This document shows positions 10,701 through 23,600 of a DNA stretch of 64,000 nt, piece by piece. The notes beneath the pieces are model-generated. The model was not told where the DNA came from. It saw only the letters and a list, made by a program, of their open reading frames with translations, and made no database searches. The DNA is from Tetmemena sp. SeJ-2015 (taxonomy: Eukaryota > Ciliophora > Spirotrichea > Sporadotrichida > Oxytrichidae). The stretch's first letter is position 1. The number at the start of each line of letters is the position of its first letter. The position numbers and the translations under genes are program-made. Where the stretch lies: positions 143,062 to 207,061 of the forward strand of contig JAJKFJ010022255.1 in assembly GCA_027382625.1 (NCBI GenBank). Reading direction: 5' to 3'.

Positions 10701-11620
10701 AACACTTGCACAAAGATAAGGAAGATCTTGCGATACATTATTACAGTTTCCCAGTAATAAAATCTCAGTTTGTAACCTCTAAACAAGAACCCATATTTCT
10801 GCTTAACGTCCAAAGTATCTAACTTTGTCTAGTTTCTCATCAGTAGTATGAAGGAGAAGAGTGGGATACCCATTCCCCAAACTATCAAGGCAGGTGCTCC
10901 TACTCCCAACGCCCACAAAGAGTGCTAACCTTAATAGCAAACTACTTCTAGGTCATTCTTGAGTCTCTTGTCTCCGTCTATATCCACACAGCTATAAAAT
11001 TTTAATAAACAACAAGAGATAATTTACTTGAAGGTGTTGAAGACATATTTCACTATATTTGGGTGGACTAGAAATAGAAGAATAACCACTGAGGATGTTG
11101 AACTTGCTTTGAAAGATGGACTTTTAATATTCTTTCTGTAAATGACTGCCCAAACCACGTAACTGATTATCGTTAATAAAAGTGGGAGGATTCCAAACAA
11201 GACAAGTTTGAAATAGAAGATCAAAATATTTATTAGATTCTGAAAGGGATAAGTGAATCCTTGCTTGTATCACTCGAACTAGATGAATCTACAAAGTCGT
11301 CAGTGTAGATACTTAATTTTATATTTATTTATTTAGCCTGGGTCTTTATTCAAAAAGCAATCTCTTTAACAATAAATTTCTTATTTTTGATCTACTGAGA
11401 ATATCTAGTTTGAAGCTTCTCCGACTGTTTGATTAGCTTGGAAGTATGATAGTACAATCTGAGGCCAATTAAAGTCGAAAGAAGCAGTCAGTACCACTAG
11501 TTGAATGTGATTTAGCAGAATCTTTTAGAACACACTTGTCACATTTTTAACGTTAGCGGCTCCTTTAAGCGTTGATCTAATCATCAAGCTCAATATCAAA
11601 ATAAAATATTAACATCATTA
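7793..11620 (-). other. gene A: multi-pass membrane domain and cytoplasmic tail
   Basis: Blocks around 11.55 kb encode an amphipathic entry ([23 protein letters not shown]), 11224-11024 a long hydrophobic stretch (FKLVLFGILPLLLTIISYVVW), 10.98-10.69 kb a segment with [17 protein letters not shown] plus flanking hydrophobic helices, and 10.6-9.9 kb further helices. The tail (about 9.0-7.8 kb) is hydrophilic and Ser/Lys/Asp-rich with INMSQASDTSHKS, ending in DILNEYQQNQDHQDLEED and a UGA. The exact helix number needs the processed sequence; a seven-helix count is plausible but not proven here. Confidence 0.65.
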
Positions 11621-14600
11621 AAATAGAATACTTAATACTGTTAAAGAAACATATTTAAGGCAGTGACAAATAGAATTTATTATTTTTCAATACAGAATTA
11701 AGATTTTTGTTTATTTCAGAAACTTCTTAATTTTTATGTTTGCTTATTAAATATTTGTACGATGTAAAAATTTTAAAGTTGTAATCTAATTTATTAAAAG
11801 TTTTAAGATATGTGTTATATTTAAAACATCTTTCATTTATAAATTGAAATACGACTATGGCTGCAACAAAGATAAATTAAGATTGCGGATATTCTGAAAA
11901 CATTGGTCGCAAATTCAGGGCATTTATTGCATTTAAACTAGGAGTTAGTAGAATAGCCTGGTCTACAGTCAGCGCATAGTATACCCTAGTAACCAGTCTA
12001 GCAGGTTCCTTATGGGTTATTGTATGGAGCAATCATTCCCCTAAAATTTTAATGATATCATAAGCTTACAAGCATGCTTGAGTATTTATGCACTTAATGA
12101 AAACTGAAGTTAGATTATTCTTCCTCCAGTAAAAAAGTAATCTAAATATATTTGTAGCCTGGCTGAGGTCCAATATTAGCACCACCGTTACACACTGCTT
12201 AAGTAGTAGGGCACTTTGTGCAATCTCCGGGTTGCGTCATTTTAACTAGAGAGTAAGTGCTTCCTTCAGTGCAAGGATCGCATCTACATTTATTTTAAGA
12301 CTTTTAAGTATTCTTACTATCCTGATTCAGTAAAACTCTCTCCTAATTCGCATTCTCTTAAACTGACATCCACAGTGAATTCACTAGTGCTAGTAGTCGA
12401 TACAGAAGAAGAGGATGATGAACCTGATGCAAGAGAAATGAAGCTATTCTTTAAAGAGAGAAATTCTTGATTAGCAGGCTTTGTGGTGTCTACTCCTTCA
12501 GATGTGTATGAAAGAGTATAGTTGAACCCTGGAGAAGCTGTGAAAGTCACTCCTTCTAACTTATAAACTCCACTGGCTGAGTAAAATGTGGTAGTGAACA
12601 TTAAATAAAAGAATAATGCCAGTCAAAATAGCTTGGTACTTTCCTGTAATCTTCTCATCAGTTTGCTTAGTCTTTATAGAGATGTCCAACTTTTAGCTAT
12701 TTGAGGTTCCCACAAATTAACCATATGTGTCTGCTAGGGCCAGGTACATAGTAGGTAAAGTGCCGCCGCTTCTCTGATCCTTAGTATTTGAGGAAGTCTG
12801 ATTAGAAGTATAGTCAGATGTATCACTTAGCTCTCTTTATTCTTATAGAACTCTCCTTTCTTAAACTGCATTGGTAGGGTTAGCTCTTTAAATTTGCTTT
12901 TCATAACTATAAAGCAATTTAAGTTGCTCATAATATCTTACATAGTCTACAATTTAGCTTATAATTTTTCAAAATTTTTATTTAAATAAGAGTCTAATTG
13001 ATGGCAACAATCATTTATGGGTAGCTGCCTATGTTATCTGCATATACGTTTGCTAAGTTATTTAAGAAATAATTTGTGAAACTGAACTTGTTAGAGGATA
13101 GCAGTATTGGCCTCTCATCATTCCAATAGATGGCTCCTCCAGACTTGTTAGCAAAATTATTGGTGAAGATGTTGGCTCCTGTATAGTTGAAGTAGCATTT
13201 GTATCCTGAATTACATGAGAGATACATTCCTCCTCCTGTCACTGCCCAATTATATTATAGAATGATGCGAAATTTAGAATTTTTAAAAACTAGTAGACCT
13301 TTATAAATAATCAAACTAAAATACCTTAGAAATATTCCTCAACTCCATTATTTTTTTAAAAAAGTTATTTCTTTCTTAATAATTAAATCCCATTATATAA
13401 ACACATAATGGAGTATAAATTATTTTAAAGTATTCATTTTATGGTTGAAGATAACTTCATAGCTACTCCAAAATTAATATCCTTGGCTGAAAATTTTTCA
13501 GGTTTACACTTATTTATTGTGATAATTAATTGTTGATGAATTTAAGATTTTAAAACAGATTTGTTACTACACTTTGAGATGCTAAAATAATTAATCTATT
13601 CCGCCTCCTTATCCGGTTTTCGCTATGCAATCTTGAAATGTGCTGTTTATCACCTTATACCAATTTTAAAATATCATATTTCCTTTTGTAGATATATTTT
13701 GAGAATAAAATCTATTATTTAAATTACAAAAATATTAAAAAAAACATATTTTTAAAATTATAATGAAGTTTCAGTACCATTTATTTAATAGGATACATTA
13801 GCTCTAAAAATATTGGCTCGAAGTTTTATAATTCTGAGATTTCTCTAAATTATCCAAAGATTATTAAGATAAAGAGCAGCACAATGATTTAATTGGTAAA
13901 AATAATTATAAACAAATTTAATACTTTTAAAAAAATTCAAATAAAGTCTCTTAATGTGTTTTTAAAATAATTTTGTTTCATAATTTATAAACCTTAAAGA
14001 TGTAGTAGTTAACTGATTAGAATGCTTCTTGAGTTTATGTAGAGAACAAAAATGCAATAGCTCCTCCCGAAAGTGCAGACGAATTCTTCACAGTGATGTT
14101 GTACAGCCACAAAATTCCACAGTCTTTAAATTTAATTATAAAGTCAAAGCAATATATTGCACCTCCTTTTCATTTTATTATTGTGAAAATCAGTGATAAA
14201 GACAATTAATTCAAAAAACATAAATTAACTACTGATAATTTAATAATTTCCTAATTAAAAATTGGGGTTTCTTTACTATCGCAACAATGGCAGATCTTGA
14301 ATAACAGTGCATTGAGCAGAGGTGGCTATTTATCGACAAGTTCTCGAAGCAGCAGCTATTCAAATGCGAGAAGGATCCCTCTAATAGATTCATGGCGATG
14401 AGGCATAAAGTACATGGACAATCATATTACAGAATCCATTCAGGATAAAGTTGGCTGCATGAATGGGAGCGCACGAATAAAATGTAGGGCTCATCGCATA
14501 ATCTTTTGAGCTTAGGTGAGAGAAATAGTTAAGCTCAAGAGGTAAAAACATTGGCATGGATTATAATGCATACTTCAAGCAAGGAATATCTAAGAGTCAG

Positions 14601-17600
14601 ATGAGACGTATATTTGGCAAGGGGAGATTCAAACTACTAGAGAAATGAGTAAGTATGCTAGAAGTTCAATTAGCTGGTGCGAATTGGGGTGGTCATTGGT
14701 GGTGCGAATTTGGGTGGTCATTGGTGCGAATTGGGGTGATCCAGGAATTTCTTTCTTGCTTATCATATTTCAGTCTCTTACATATTCTAGTCTAGAGATT
14801 ACAGAGAAAATTGTTAGAGAGAAGTCGCCAGCCTCTCAGACATTTCTTTATTGCATATGCGAAATTCCAAAAAGCATTTGCTTCCTTCTCCCAAAAACAA
14901 TGCGTACAAATTCAGAGTAAGATCTAAAAACTGAAGAAAGCAGGATAAAAATAGCAGATAGAGTCCTGTGCAGTTGAGAACTAATTGGCTATTAAAAATG
15001 AGTAATTATTACAACGTCTCAACTATTCAATTGTATTTTTAAAACGCTAAATCAAACCCCGATTACTAAAAGGGGTAATAATTGTCAGTTATTCTATGCA
15101 TTTTGAATTAATTGTCTTTATCACTGATTTTCACAATATCGATAAATTGAAATATCTTGAATTTATTTTAGATCATAAAACGAAAAGCATTTTTAATATT
15201 GTAATTTAATTATAATATTTCAGGGCATAATTGTTGATTCATTCAATAAAAGAAAGTTGAATTTACTAAAAGATAGTAGGCTATACATTTTTTTATTTCA
15301 GAAATGTGATTTGTTTGCATAGTAGATTAAAGTATAGTGATCAAACTTAATCATTAAATCAAGTAGATAAACATTTGAATTTAAGAACAAAAGAAGGAGA
15401 AGAATTAAGATGCGATATTTTAACTAAAAACTTAGAGATATTTGGAAAATTTTAAATGCAATGTATTTGTTCCATTAAAATTAAATAGCTTAAACAATGT
15501 ATATTTACTCCTTATTCTTAGTAAGAGCTTAATTTATTCTTTCCTATACCATAAATTAGGTTAAGGTATTTTCTTACTCTAAATGACAGTGTCTTTTGAG
15601 AAAAAGTTAACCTGATCGAGATATAGAGAGTTGGGTCCCACTAGATTATTTATCACTGAACTATTCAGGCTCACAGATAAACTACGAAAACGTAAAAATA
15701 TTGCAAAATAATATTTTAATTATTTAGTGAAGAATCTGAAGCATAAATATCTGAACCATATTTATAAAATATATTAGCCAGCATAGTTCTGCAACAAAGA
15801 GCAGTTCACAATATTTACACAATAATATATATAAAACGATTAAAAATATTGACTTATCTGAAGCTTTGAGAGTAAAGAGCACCTCCAATGAACGAAGCGT
15901 AGCTATACTGAATAGTAGAGGATAGTAAACTTAAAATTGATTCCCCTGAAAGATAGATCGCTCCTCCGAATCTTGCGTAGCCGTTAGAGAAAGTAGACAT
16001 ATTCACAGTCAGATTTTTAATTTTTTCAAATTTAAAAGATAGAGAAAAGATATTTTAAATCAGATTTTTAAATGGAGCTTAAAAGAATTAAATTAATTAT
16101 ATGTAAGATTCTTATATTTCTTTAGAAGAAAAAAAATTAATAAATTTGTCAAGTGAAACTATAAATACACTATTTTTTAAAGTCTCTTTGATAATCTTAA
16201 TTTTTTTAAATTAGCAGATTTGAGTTCATTATAAGATGAATGAAAGCACCTTTGTTCTAGTATAAAATAGATCATTTATAAATTCAGAAAAAATAATGTA
16301 AAGATTATCTATCTTACTTGAAATATTTTTAAAATCATTTATTTACAAAAGCTTTAATAAGTCATTTAAATCAAACCTCTTTCAAAATAGATTAATTTAA
16401 AAACTTACGCCTTATTAAAATTCAGGAGCTCAATTGGATTATGAATTTTTTAATTACCAATTGCTTAATTATACCAGATATTTTTTTTGGAAAAAAAATC
16501 TGTCAAATGTGATTTTAATTTTTAAACAAATGCATGCATTATTTAGCAGCTTCATTAGCTTAAGAGCCCACCCCTCTAAAAGTAAATCACATGAGAATTA
16601 TTATATTATTACCTAGTGTCATCAGTGAACTTGCAGTTTAAAATTAAAATTATTCAAGGTGATATTTGAAAATCCTATAAACAAGTTTTTGGACTCCTCA
16701 TTCGCAGTATTCATTTCAAATGAAGAGTTTTCAATCACGGCCGCAGATAAACTAAATAAAAAGCAACTCCAATTCTTTCACTTCATAAAATAGTCGAAGT
16801 TAAAATTTAAATACTTATACTATCATTTATTGAATATTTTATTAAAAAAAAGAATTTAAATAAATGTTGATCACTACTAAGTTTACATACATAAGTTGGA
16901 ATGCATTCTTTTGAGCAGAATTGTAAAGAATTCTAGTATTTTAAATGCTAATCGGATTAGCCTAAATATAGAAATGTCACAAACCATTAAATATCTTACT
17001 TGACTTGATTCCAAAACATTTTATTTTATTAAGTACCGAAACCTCGAATGCGCTGTTACTATTCTAGATAAGTTTCAAATTAAAATTTTATAAAAGAGTA
17101 TCTGAATTTGAGAATAGTAATGAGTGAATCTTGAATTTTAATTGAGGAGCTAGTGAGTGAATTGATGACTCCTGCTTTAGATGTTGCTACATTTTGTTAG
17201 AATGTAGTAGAATAGGCTTCAAGGAAAGCATAATTATCTATTAAAAATATTTAATAACAATACTTGTTTCTTACCTAATTGCATAACTCCAGCAGATAAC
17301 AATTATTTTTGAATTATTTTTTAGTGTTGGCATAGTTGTATTTCAGAATACTTCCTTTTAAAACCAAAGTGGAACCTGTTGCTTGGAATACACCTCCAAT
17401 TATAGCTGAGTTATCTAAACAATAATCTATAAGGAACAATCTCTTACATTGATAATTATTTAATAATTTGCCTAGTAATTAAATTGATAAGTAGAGCCTT
17501 CATCCCTCATCTTAGTTCCATAAAGGAAATAAACTCCACCTTGATAGGAGTTAGAACAATATTTGTAATCTTAAATTTAAGATTATTTTTGTTTTATTTG

Positions 17601-20600
17601 TAATCGTTTGATGTTGAGTTTAATTAAACAGCATTAAGGATATGAAAACCTGATTTAAAATAATAACTATTTCAACTAAATAGCTATGATTAAACAAACT
17701 TAATGGCTAGTATATAAGATCTCAAATTATGTATAGGTTAAATCTATTTTAATAAGAACTAAATAGCTAAAGTCTATAAAACAATTTTTTTTAGTTTTCT
17801 TGATCTTTACAGATAACTTCAGAATATAGAAAATAAAAATAAACTTAATAAATTAAAATACAAAATTTAGATTGAATTTAATACTTCATTAAGGAGAAAT
17901 TAAAAATATATAATGAAGTCGCTCAATTAAATATAAATTTAAATAATTTATTAAACGATTTATTTGATTAGTAGGTGAAGACCCAAGAATTAAGGTTGGT
18001 GACGATGTCAATTAAAAATACTTTCTATTTTGCTAAAAGAAAGCGAGCATTGAAACTTGTTATTGGATAATTAATTATGCCAATAATTAATTATATTGGT
18101 GAGAACGATTTAAACAGTGGAAGAAATTGAGGACATGATAGAGCCTATGGAGCTAGTTGAGTTAATTATGTTTGAATGTGTAAAAGTGAGTTTCTTGAGT
18201 GCGTTTATGTAAAATGTTCCACCCGAAGAATCTTTTTTACTCAAAGAACAACTTGACCCCTTAATTGTATATTAAATAATTCATATTATAATGATAAATA
18301 ACACAAAAAAATCAAATATCTTGCAAGAATAAATTACATTCTTTTTCAATAATTCATAAATTATACTTTGAGTATTTTACTAAAATCAACTATAAATGAT
18401 TTAAAATAAAATATATTGTAGCTTTATTGATGTCCAACAATAGATACTATTACAATATCAGAAAATTAAAAAACAACGTAAATTGGTTTTAAAATTTAAA
18501 TAATCATCGGCGTAAAACACTCCTCCCTTTTCTCCAGCGTAATTAATAAATTATTGGTGAACACACAGTTATTTATGGTGACCTGAGATAATGAAGCACT
18601 ACAATTATAATTAAATATAACACTAGTAGCTACTGTTCTAGTGAAATACATTACTCCTCCTCCTTGAAAATGAAATAAAACTTTTTGTCATATTTTATCT
18701 TGAAAAGCTTTGTTATTCTTGAAAGTGCAATTATCGAATGTGATCTCTGAGTCGTCTGATATTTAATAAGCTCCTCCGTTGTTTGCCACATTAAATTTAA
18801 AATATAGTTTCATTAGAGTCAAAGACTAAATTTGTTAGAGTTCCAGTACCAATTGTCATAAATTAATAAACACCTCCGTAAGTTGAAACTATGTTACTGT
18901 AGGAGGAATCACTGTCATAGAATTCGGTCACATACTTCAGATAAAACATTCCAAAATTAGAGATAATGAAGACAAATTTTAAAGGAAGGAAAATAATTTA
19001 ATTTAAATGTTTTAGAACATTCCGTTAAGATAAATAAATTTTAAGCATGTAGGCTAAATTCATAACTTTAATTCTTTCTACGGTAAACACAGGAATGTTT
19101 TAGAAATAGCCCAGACCGTAAAATGTGTACTGAGTAGAATACTGTGACTTTAAAAGCTTCAGGTCTGAAGTGATATTTAATTTTACCTTCAAAATTAATA
19201 ATTTTAGATAAATACGTATTTTATTATTTCTTAAAAACTTAATATTAATCATTTATTAATTAAGTTTATTAAGTTTGACGGATTTAATTATATTTTGGGT
19301 AGATGAACCGACAAAATTGTCATCAGTTATAGTAATCTCGTTGGCCCTGACAACATAAAATACGAGATAAAGATTGATGGTGCTATAAAAATACTTGAAG
19401 TAGTAATCTTGAATCGTATAATTGTTGCTCGATAAGGTCAGTGTCTTTAAGTAAGCTAAATTAAGAAGACCTCCTCTAGCTCCAGCCTCGCGAGCTAGCA
19501 AAGAAAAAATTCAAATTATATAATAATATGGAGGAAAATCCTTATGTAAAAACAATTTTAACAATTACAATAATAATTACTTATGTTAATGAGCTTGAAG
19601 AAAAACCTTTTAAATTATATAGTGCAGCTAGTATATTAAAAGCTAAAATAAAGCCTTAACTAGATGCTAGTATTCAATTTTATAGAATTAACAAGACAGT
19701 TAAAATAAGGTATTTTCATAAACTTAATTCTCATTGGCACTTTTAATTTAGAGTTGTTTAAATACTTTTTGAAACAAAGAAATTGAAGTGTAATCATTCA
19801 AGTCTGAATAAACTCTGGCATTGATGGTAATTTATGAATTGGTTATAGAGATAGTTGAAGAAATTGATTTAGTGAGGACTGCTGATATGAGAGATCCTGA
19901 TAATCCTGCTGTGCAATTTATGAAAGTAATTTGATCGATTTCTATTGATGAATACGAAGTAGTTCAAAAACTAATTGTATCATAATTTAATCATAAATTA
20001 TCATATAAAATCAGTTACACGTTTTCTAAATGTTCTTGAAGAGATCATTTTAATTCCTCATTTTAAAATTTAGAAAATAAAGATTTTAATTTTTTTGTGT
20101 AGTGTAAATGATGCATCCTTCTTGGCAGTAATTATTTATGTATTATGTCTATTTAAAGTATTTTACAATATATTCAATAAAGAAATAAAAGGATTATATT
20201 CTTTAAAAAATAAAAAAGAAGATTGATAATAAAATATATATTTTTTTAAATAAATAAATATATACTCACAAGAGAAAAACTTCGCATAGATTAATGTGGT
20301 CAGAAAAAGAAGTTTATTTTAGTGCGAGAATTATAAATTAATGATAATTCCTAAAATTTGCAGAAGTTTTATATTAGCTTTTATCTTTATTCCTGTATTT
20401 AGATTATGGATATAAGAAATATTTGATCAAACATGAATAAATTTTAATCTTTGATAACTTGATTGCACAGTTTTTGCAGTTATAAACTGCTCCATAATTT
20501 GCACCGACATTTGTGTATATGCTATTTTAATCTTAAATTACCATATTTCCTTCAGTGTAAAACACTCCTCCTCCAAGCATCTCATCTTTATTTAATATAT

Positions 20601-23600
20601 TGCTTCAGTGTTGTGTTTAATTCAAGATAAAATAAGTTTAAATGTAATAAGAAAGAGAAGAATAAACTATTGATTTAAGCTCATTGCAATTTAAAATAAT
20701 TATATTACGAGCATCTTATTGAGGGAAAATAAGTAAGTTTTTAATTATAATGATACTTAATAATTCTTAGAAATAAACGCAATGGCACTTTTCGAAGTCT
20801 GCGATATTTGATTTTCAGTTATATAATTCTCATGAAACAGTGGTAAATTTATCAATCGAAAAATAATTACGACTAAATAATGATGTTAATAGTTATTAAT
20901 TTAATGAAAACTTATTTTCTTCTTGTAAGTCAAAAAACAAGCAGATATTTTCAAATGTCTTCTAATTTGATATTTTATTCTTCCCAAAATTTAAAAAGTT
21001 CAAGAATTTTCAGTGACAAGTTTTATTTTTGCATTTTTTTATCTTTACACTCTAATTGTTGTAAAATTTGCGGAATATTTCAATTTATAATTTTCAAATG
21101 ATTTATAATCTGGTCGATAATAGTCTGTATTCGAACTGTAGAACTCAGGCACGCAGTTTTTTATGTTATCAATAAATATAATTATATTTTTATTAAACTT
21201 TTTTATGTTGTTTGAATCTAAAAATATTCCCTAAGGCGAACTCTAACCCACACCGCCAGTTACCATGTAAAAGTTATGTCTATATCATCCATATTATAAT
21301 TATTAATTCATATCTTAGGTCATAGATAATATATATAAAAAAAAGAATATATAGTCTGCTTTTAAAATTATAGTTACTTTATTTTTAAATTTGAGATGAG
21401 ATTAGTTATAATTGTTCAAATTAAAATGAATTTTAATTTAAACCCACTTAATTTCCCAATATTGTTTTTTCATTTAAAATATTCAAAAAATAATCATGAA
21501 TTTTTGTTTGAATTTGACTAATTTATTCATAGCAAGTAAATTAAATTTGAAGATGGAGATCAAAGATTTAATTATAGCATAATTCAAGAGATTTGCAATT
21601 TAAAAAAATAGAAAATACCTTAGTTTCTAAATTTTAACCATTATTTACAGTTTTAAAGTATGAAAGAATATATCTGGATATGTCCAAATTTTATTCGAAG
21701 CAATAGTATGATTTTTACCCTTTAATAGAAATTTTAATTTTAAAATGAGTTAAATCCTTCATATTTTAGGACATACAAATATTTCTTTGAGTTATATAAA
21801 TCTATATTTAATTTTATTTACTTTATTAAGGAATGTCAACGAAATATTTTAATGTCTGTTCTCTTGATCAATGAAATTTGGATAAAATTAATTTATCTAA
21901 TTCAAATTTAATAAATATTTTTATCAAAATTATTGCTAATTTAATTTTTTCATAAAAGAATTAGGATTAAAATAGAAATCATGCTTTAAATAAAATTGAA
22001 GACAAATTTATAGGCGGTTCTTATCATTAAAGTATTATAAACTATCAAAGATCAATAAAACAAAAGATTTTTTATCTAAAATATATCAAATTTCATTAAG
22101 GCTAAGATTAGATTTCATTTTTATTTTATTAAGATTTATTCGCATAAGAGGTACAAGAATTTTGAGAAAGTTTATTACTTCATAGGAATGAAATTATTAA
22201 TTTACTTAATCTGATTTAAAGTAGAGAATAAAAATATGATTGGAGAGTAGTAGAGGTATTCTTCTAGATTGGTTTCCTTCATTACAAAATTAATTTAACA
22301 GGAGGAGCTTCATCTGAAATGCAATCTATACAATTATAATTACAAATAATTATTGTTAAAGATGCTAATATGGTTGAAAAGATCAAATAAAAACTGTTTA
22401 AGCTAAATATATTTATTTTATATTTTAAATTAAGTTTAAGCTTAAGAATATTGCACAGTTTTTATTACTAAATAAAGTAAAGTAAAATATTAGGAATGTA
22501 AAATAAATAATCTTTTTTTCAAAACCAGCACTTATCGTACTAATTCAGAAAACGAATTACCATCCTATGTAAGTTTTTATTACTAAATGCTTCTCATTAA
22601 ATATTTTTGGGTGAAGGATATATATCTTCATAATTAAGAAAAATGATGAGATCTTATTTAAGCCAAATTTATCTTACAATTAAAGTATAGAGGCTATCCG
22701 AAAATGATTTATGACTAAACTTATAGAAAATTTAATGATTTTTAGAGTGGTTTATCATTATGATTGAATATAACTTAGTTATGGAAAGTCTTAATACACT
22801 TAATGAAATGCAGAATTCCCAATCCGATCATTAAAAGTTTATAATATTTATGAACAATCTACATTACAACTGGTAAGGTGGACCCTTAGTTCTCCATTTT
22901 GAGATATGAGATAAACAATGCTGCCTGCTGCTCCTCCAGAAATAATGTCAGTAAAGTTAGAAAAAGTGAAATCAATAGTCACGTCTTTTGTGCAGTCTAT
23001 TAAAAATGCTCCACCTTTGCCTTCAGTAGACACACCTGTGAAAAAATAAAAATCTAAATGAAACTACTGTTATCTGCTTTTATTACTTTATAAATATAGT
23101 GATTATATTTCATATTACAGTTTTTTAGCTAGAGATAGAAAATACACTTTTAACATTTAAGTGTGAAGTTTATTTTTGAACACCACCTCCTGAGTTTCCC
23201 TTTGTAGTGGAAAAATACCAATCATAGTCTGAAGTTTAGAAGCCAGCTGTGCCTGAGCTTATACTCTTAAAATCTGTGAGTTCAATAGTTAAATACAATG
23301 TGCAAGTGCTTCCAAGAAAGTACAGAAACCCTCCGTTGTCAAAAGATCTAATTAAAAATGAAATCAAGTTTAGATTTTAAAATAAATTTAAATAGGAATA
23401 ATCTGCTATATTTAAGTTGAAAATAAAAAACTAAATGATAATCTATGCTATTGGTTTATTGGCAAAAAAGAAAAAGTGTTAATTAAGACTAATTTTATAA
23501 ACAAAATAAATATCTATAAATTTATCTGGCTTTTAAAAAGAAGGTGATATATAAAAAAAACTCTATAATATTTTAATCTATAGTATTATTGTAGTATTCT

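Larger units (their letters stand above)
14179..15138. mobile_element. 960-bp element with perfect 38-bp terminal inverted repeats
   Basis: TATTGTGAAAATCAGTGATA and the following 18 bases at 14179-14216 recur as an exact reverse complement at 15101-15138 (38 of 38). Weaker inverted similarity continues inward for about 60 bp. Gene B has no counterpart at the matching place (46.2-46.5 kb). The interior is GC-richer than its surroundings and carries a spliced gene on the plus strand plus another open stretch. No transposase motif was recognised, so it is probably a non-autonomous DNA transposon or a captured-gene element sitting in a gene A IES. Confidence 0.75.
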
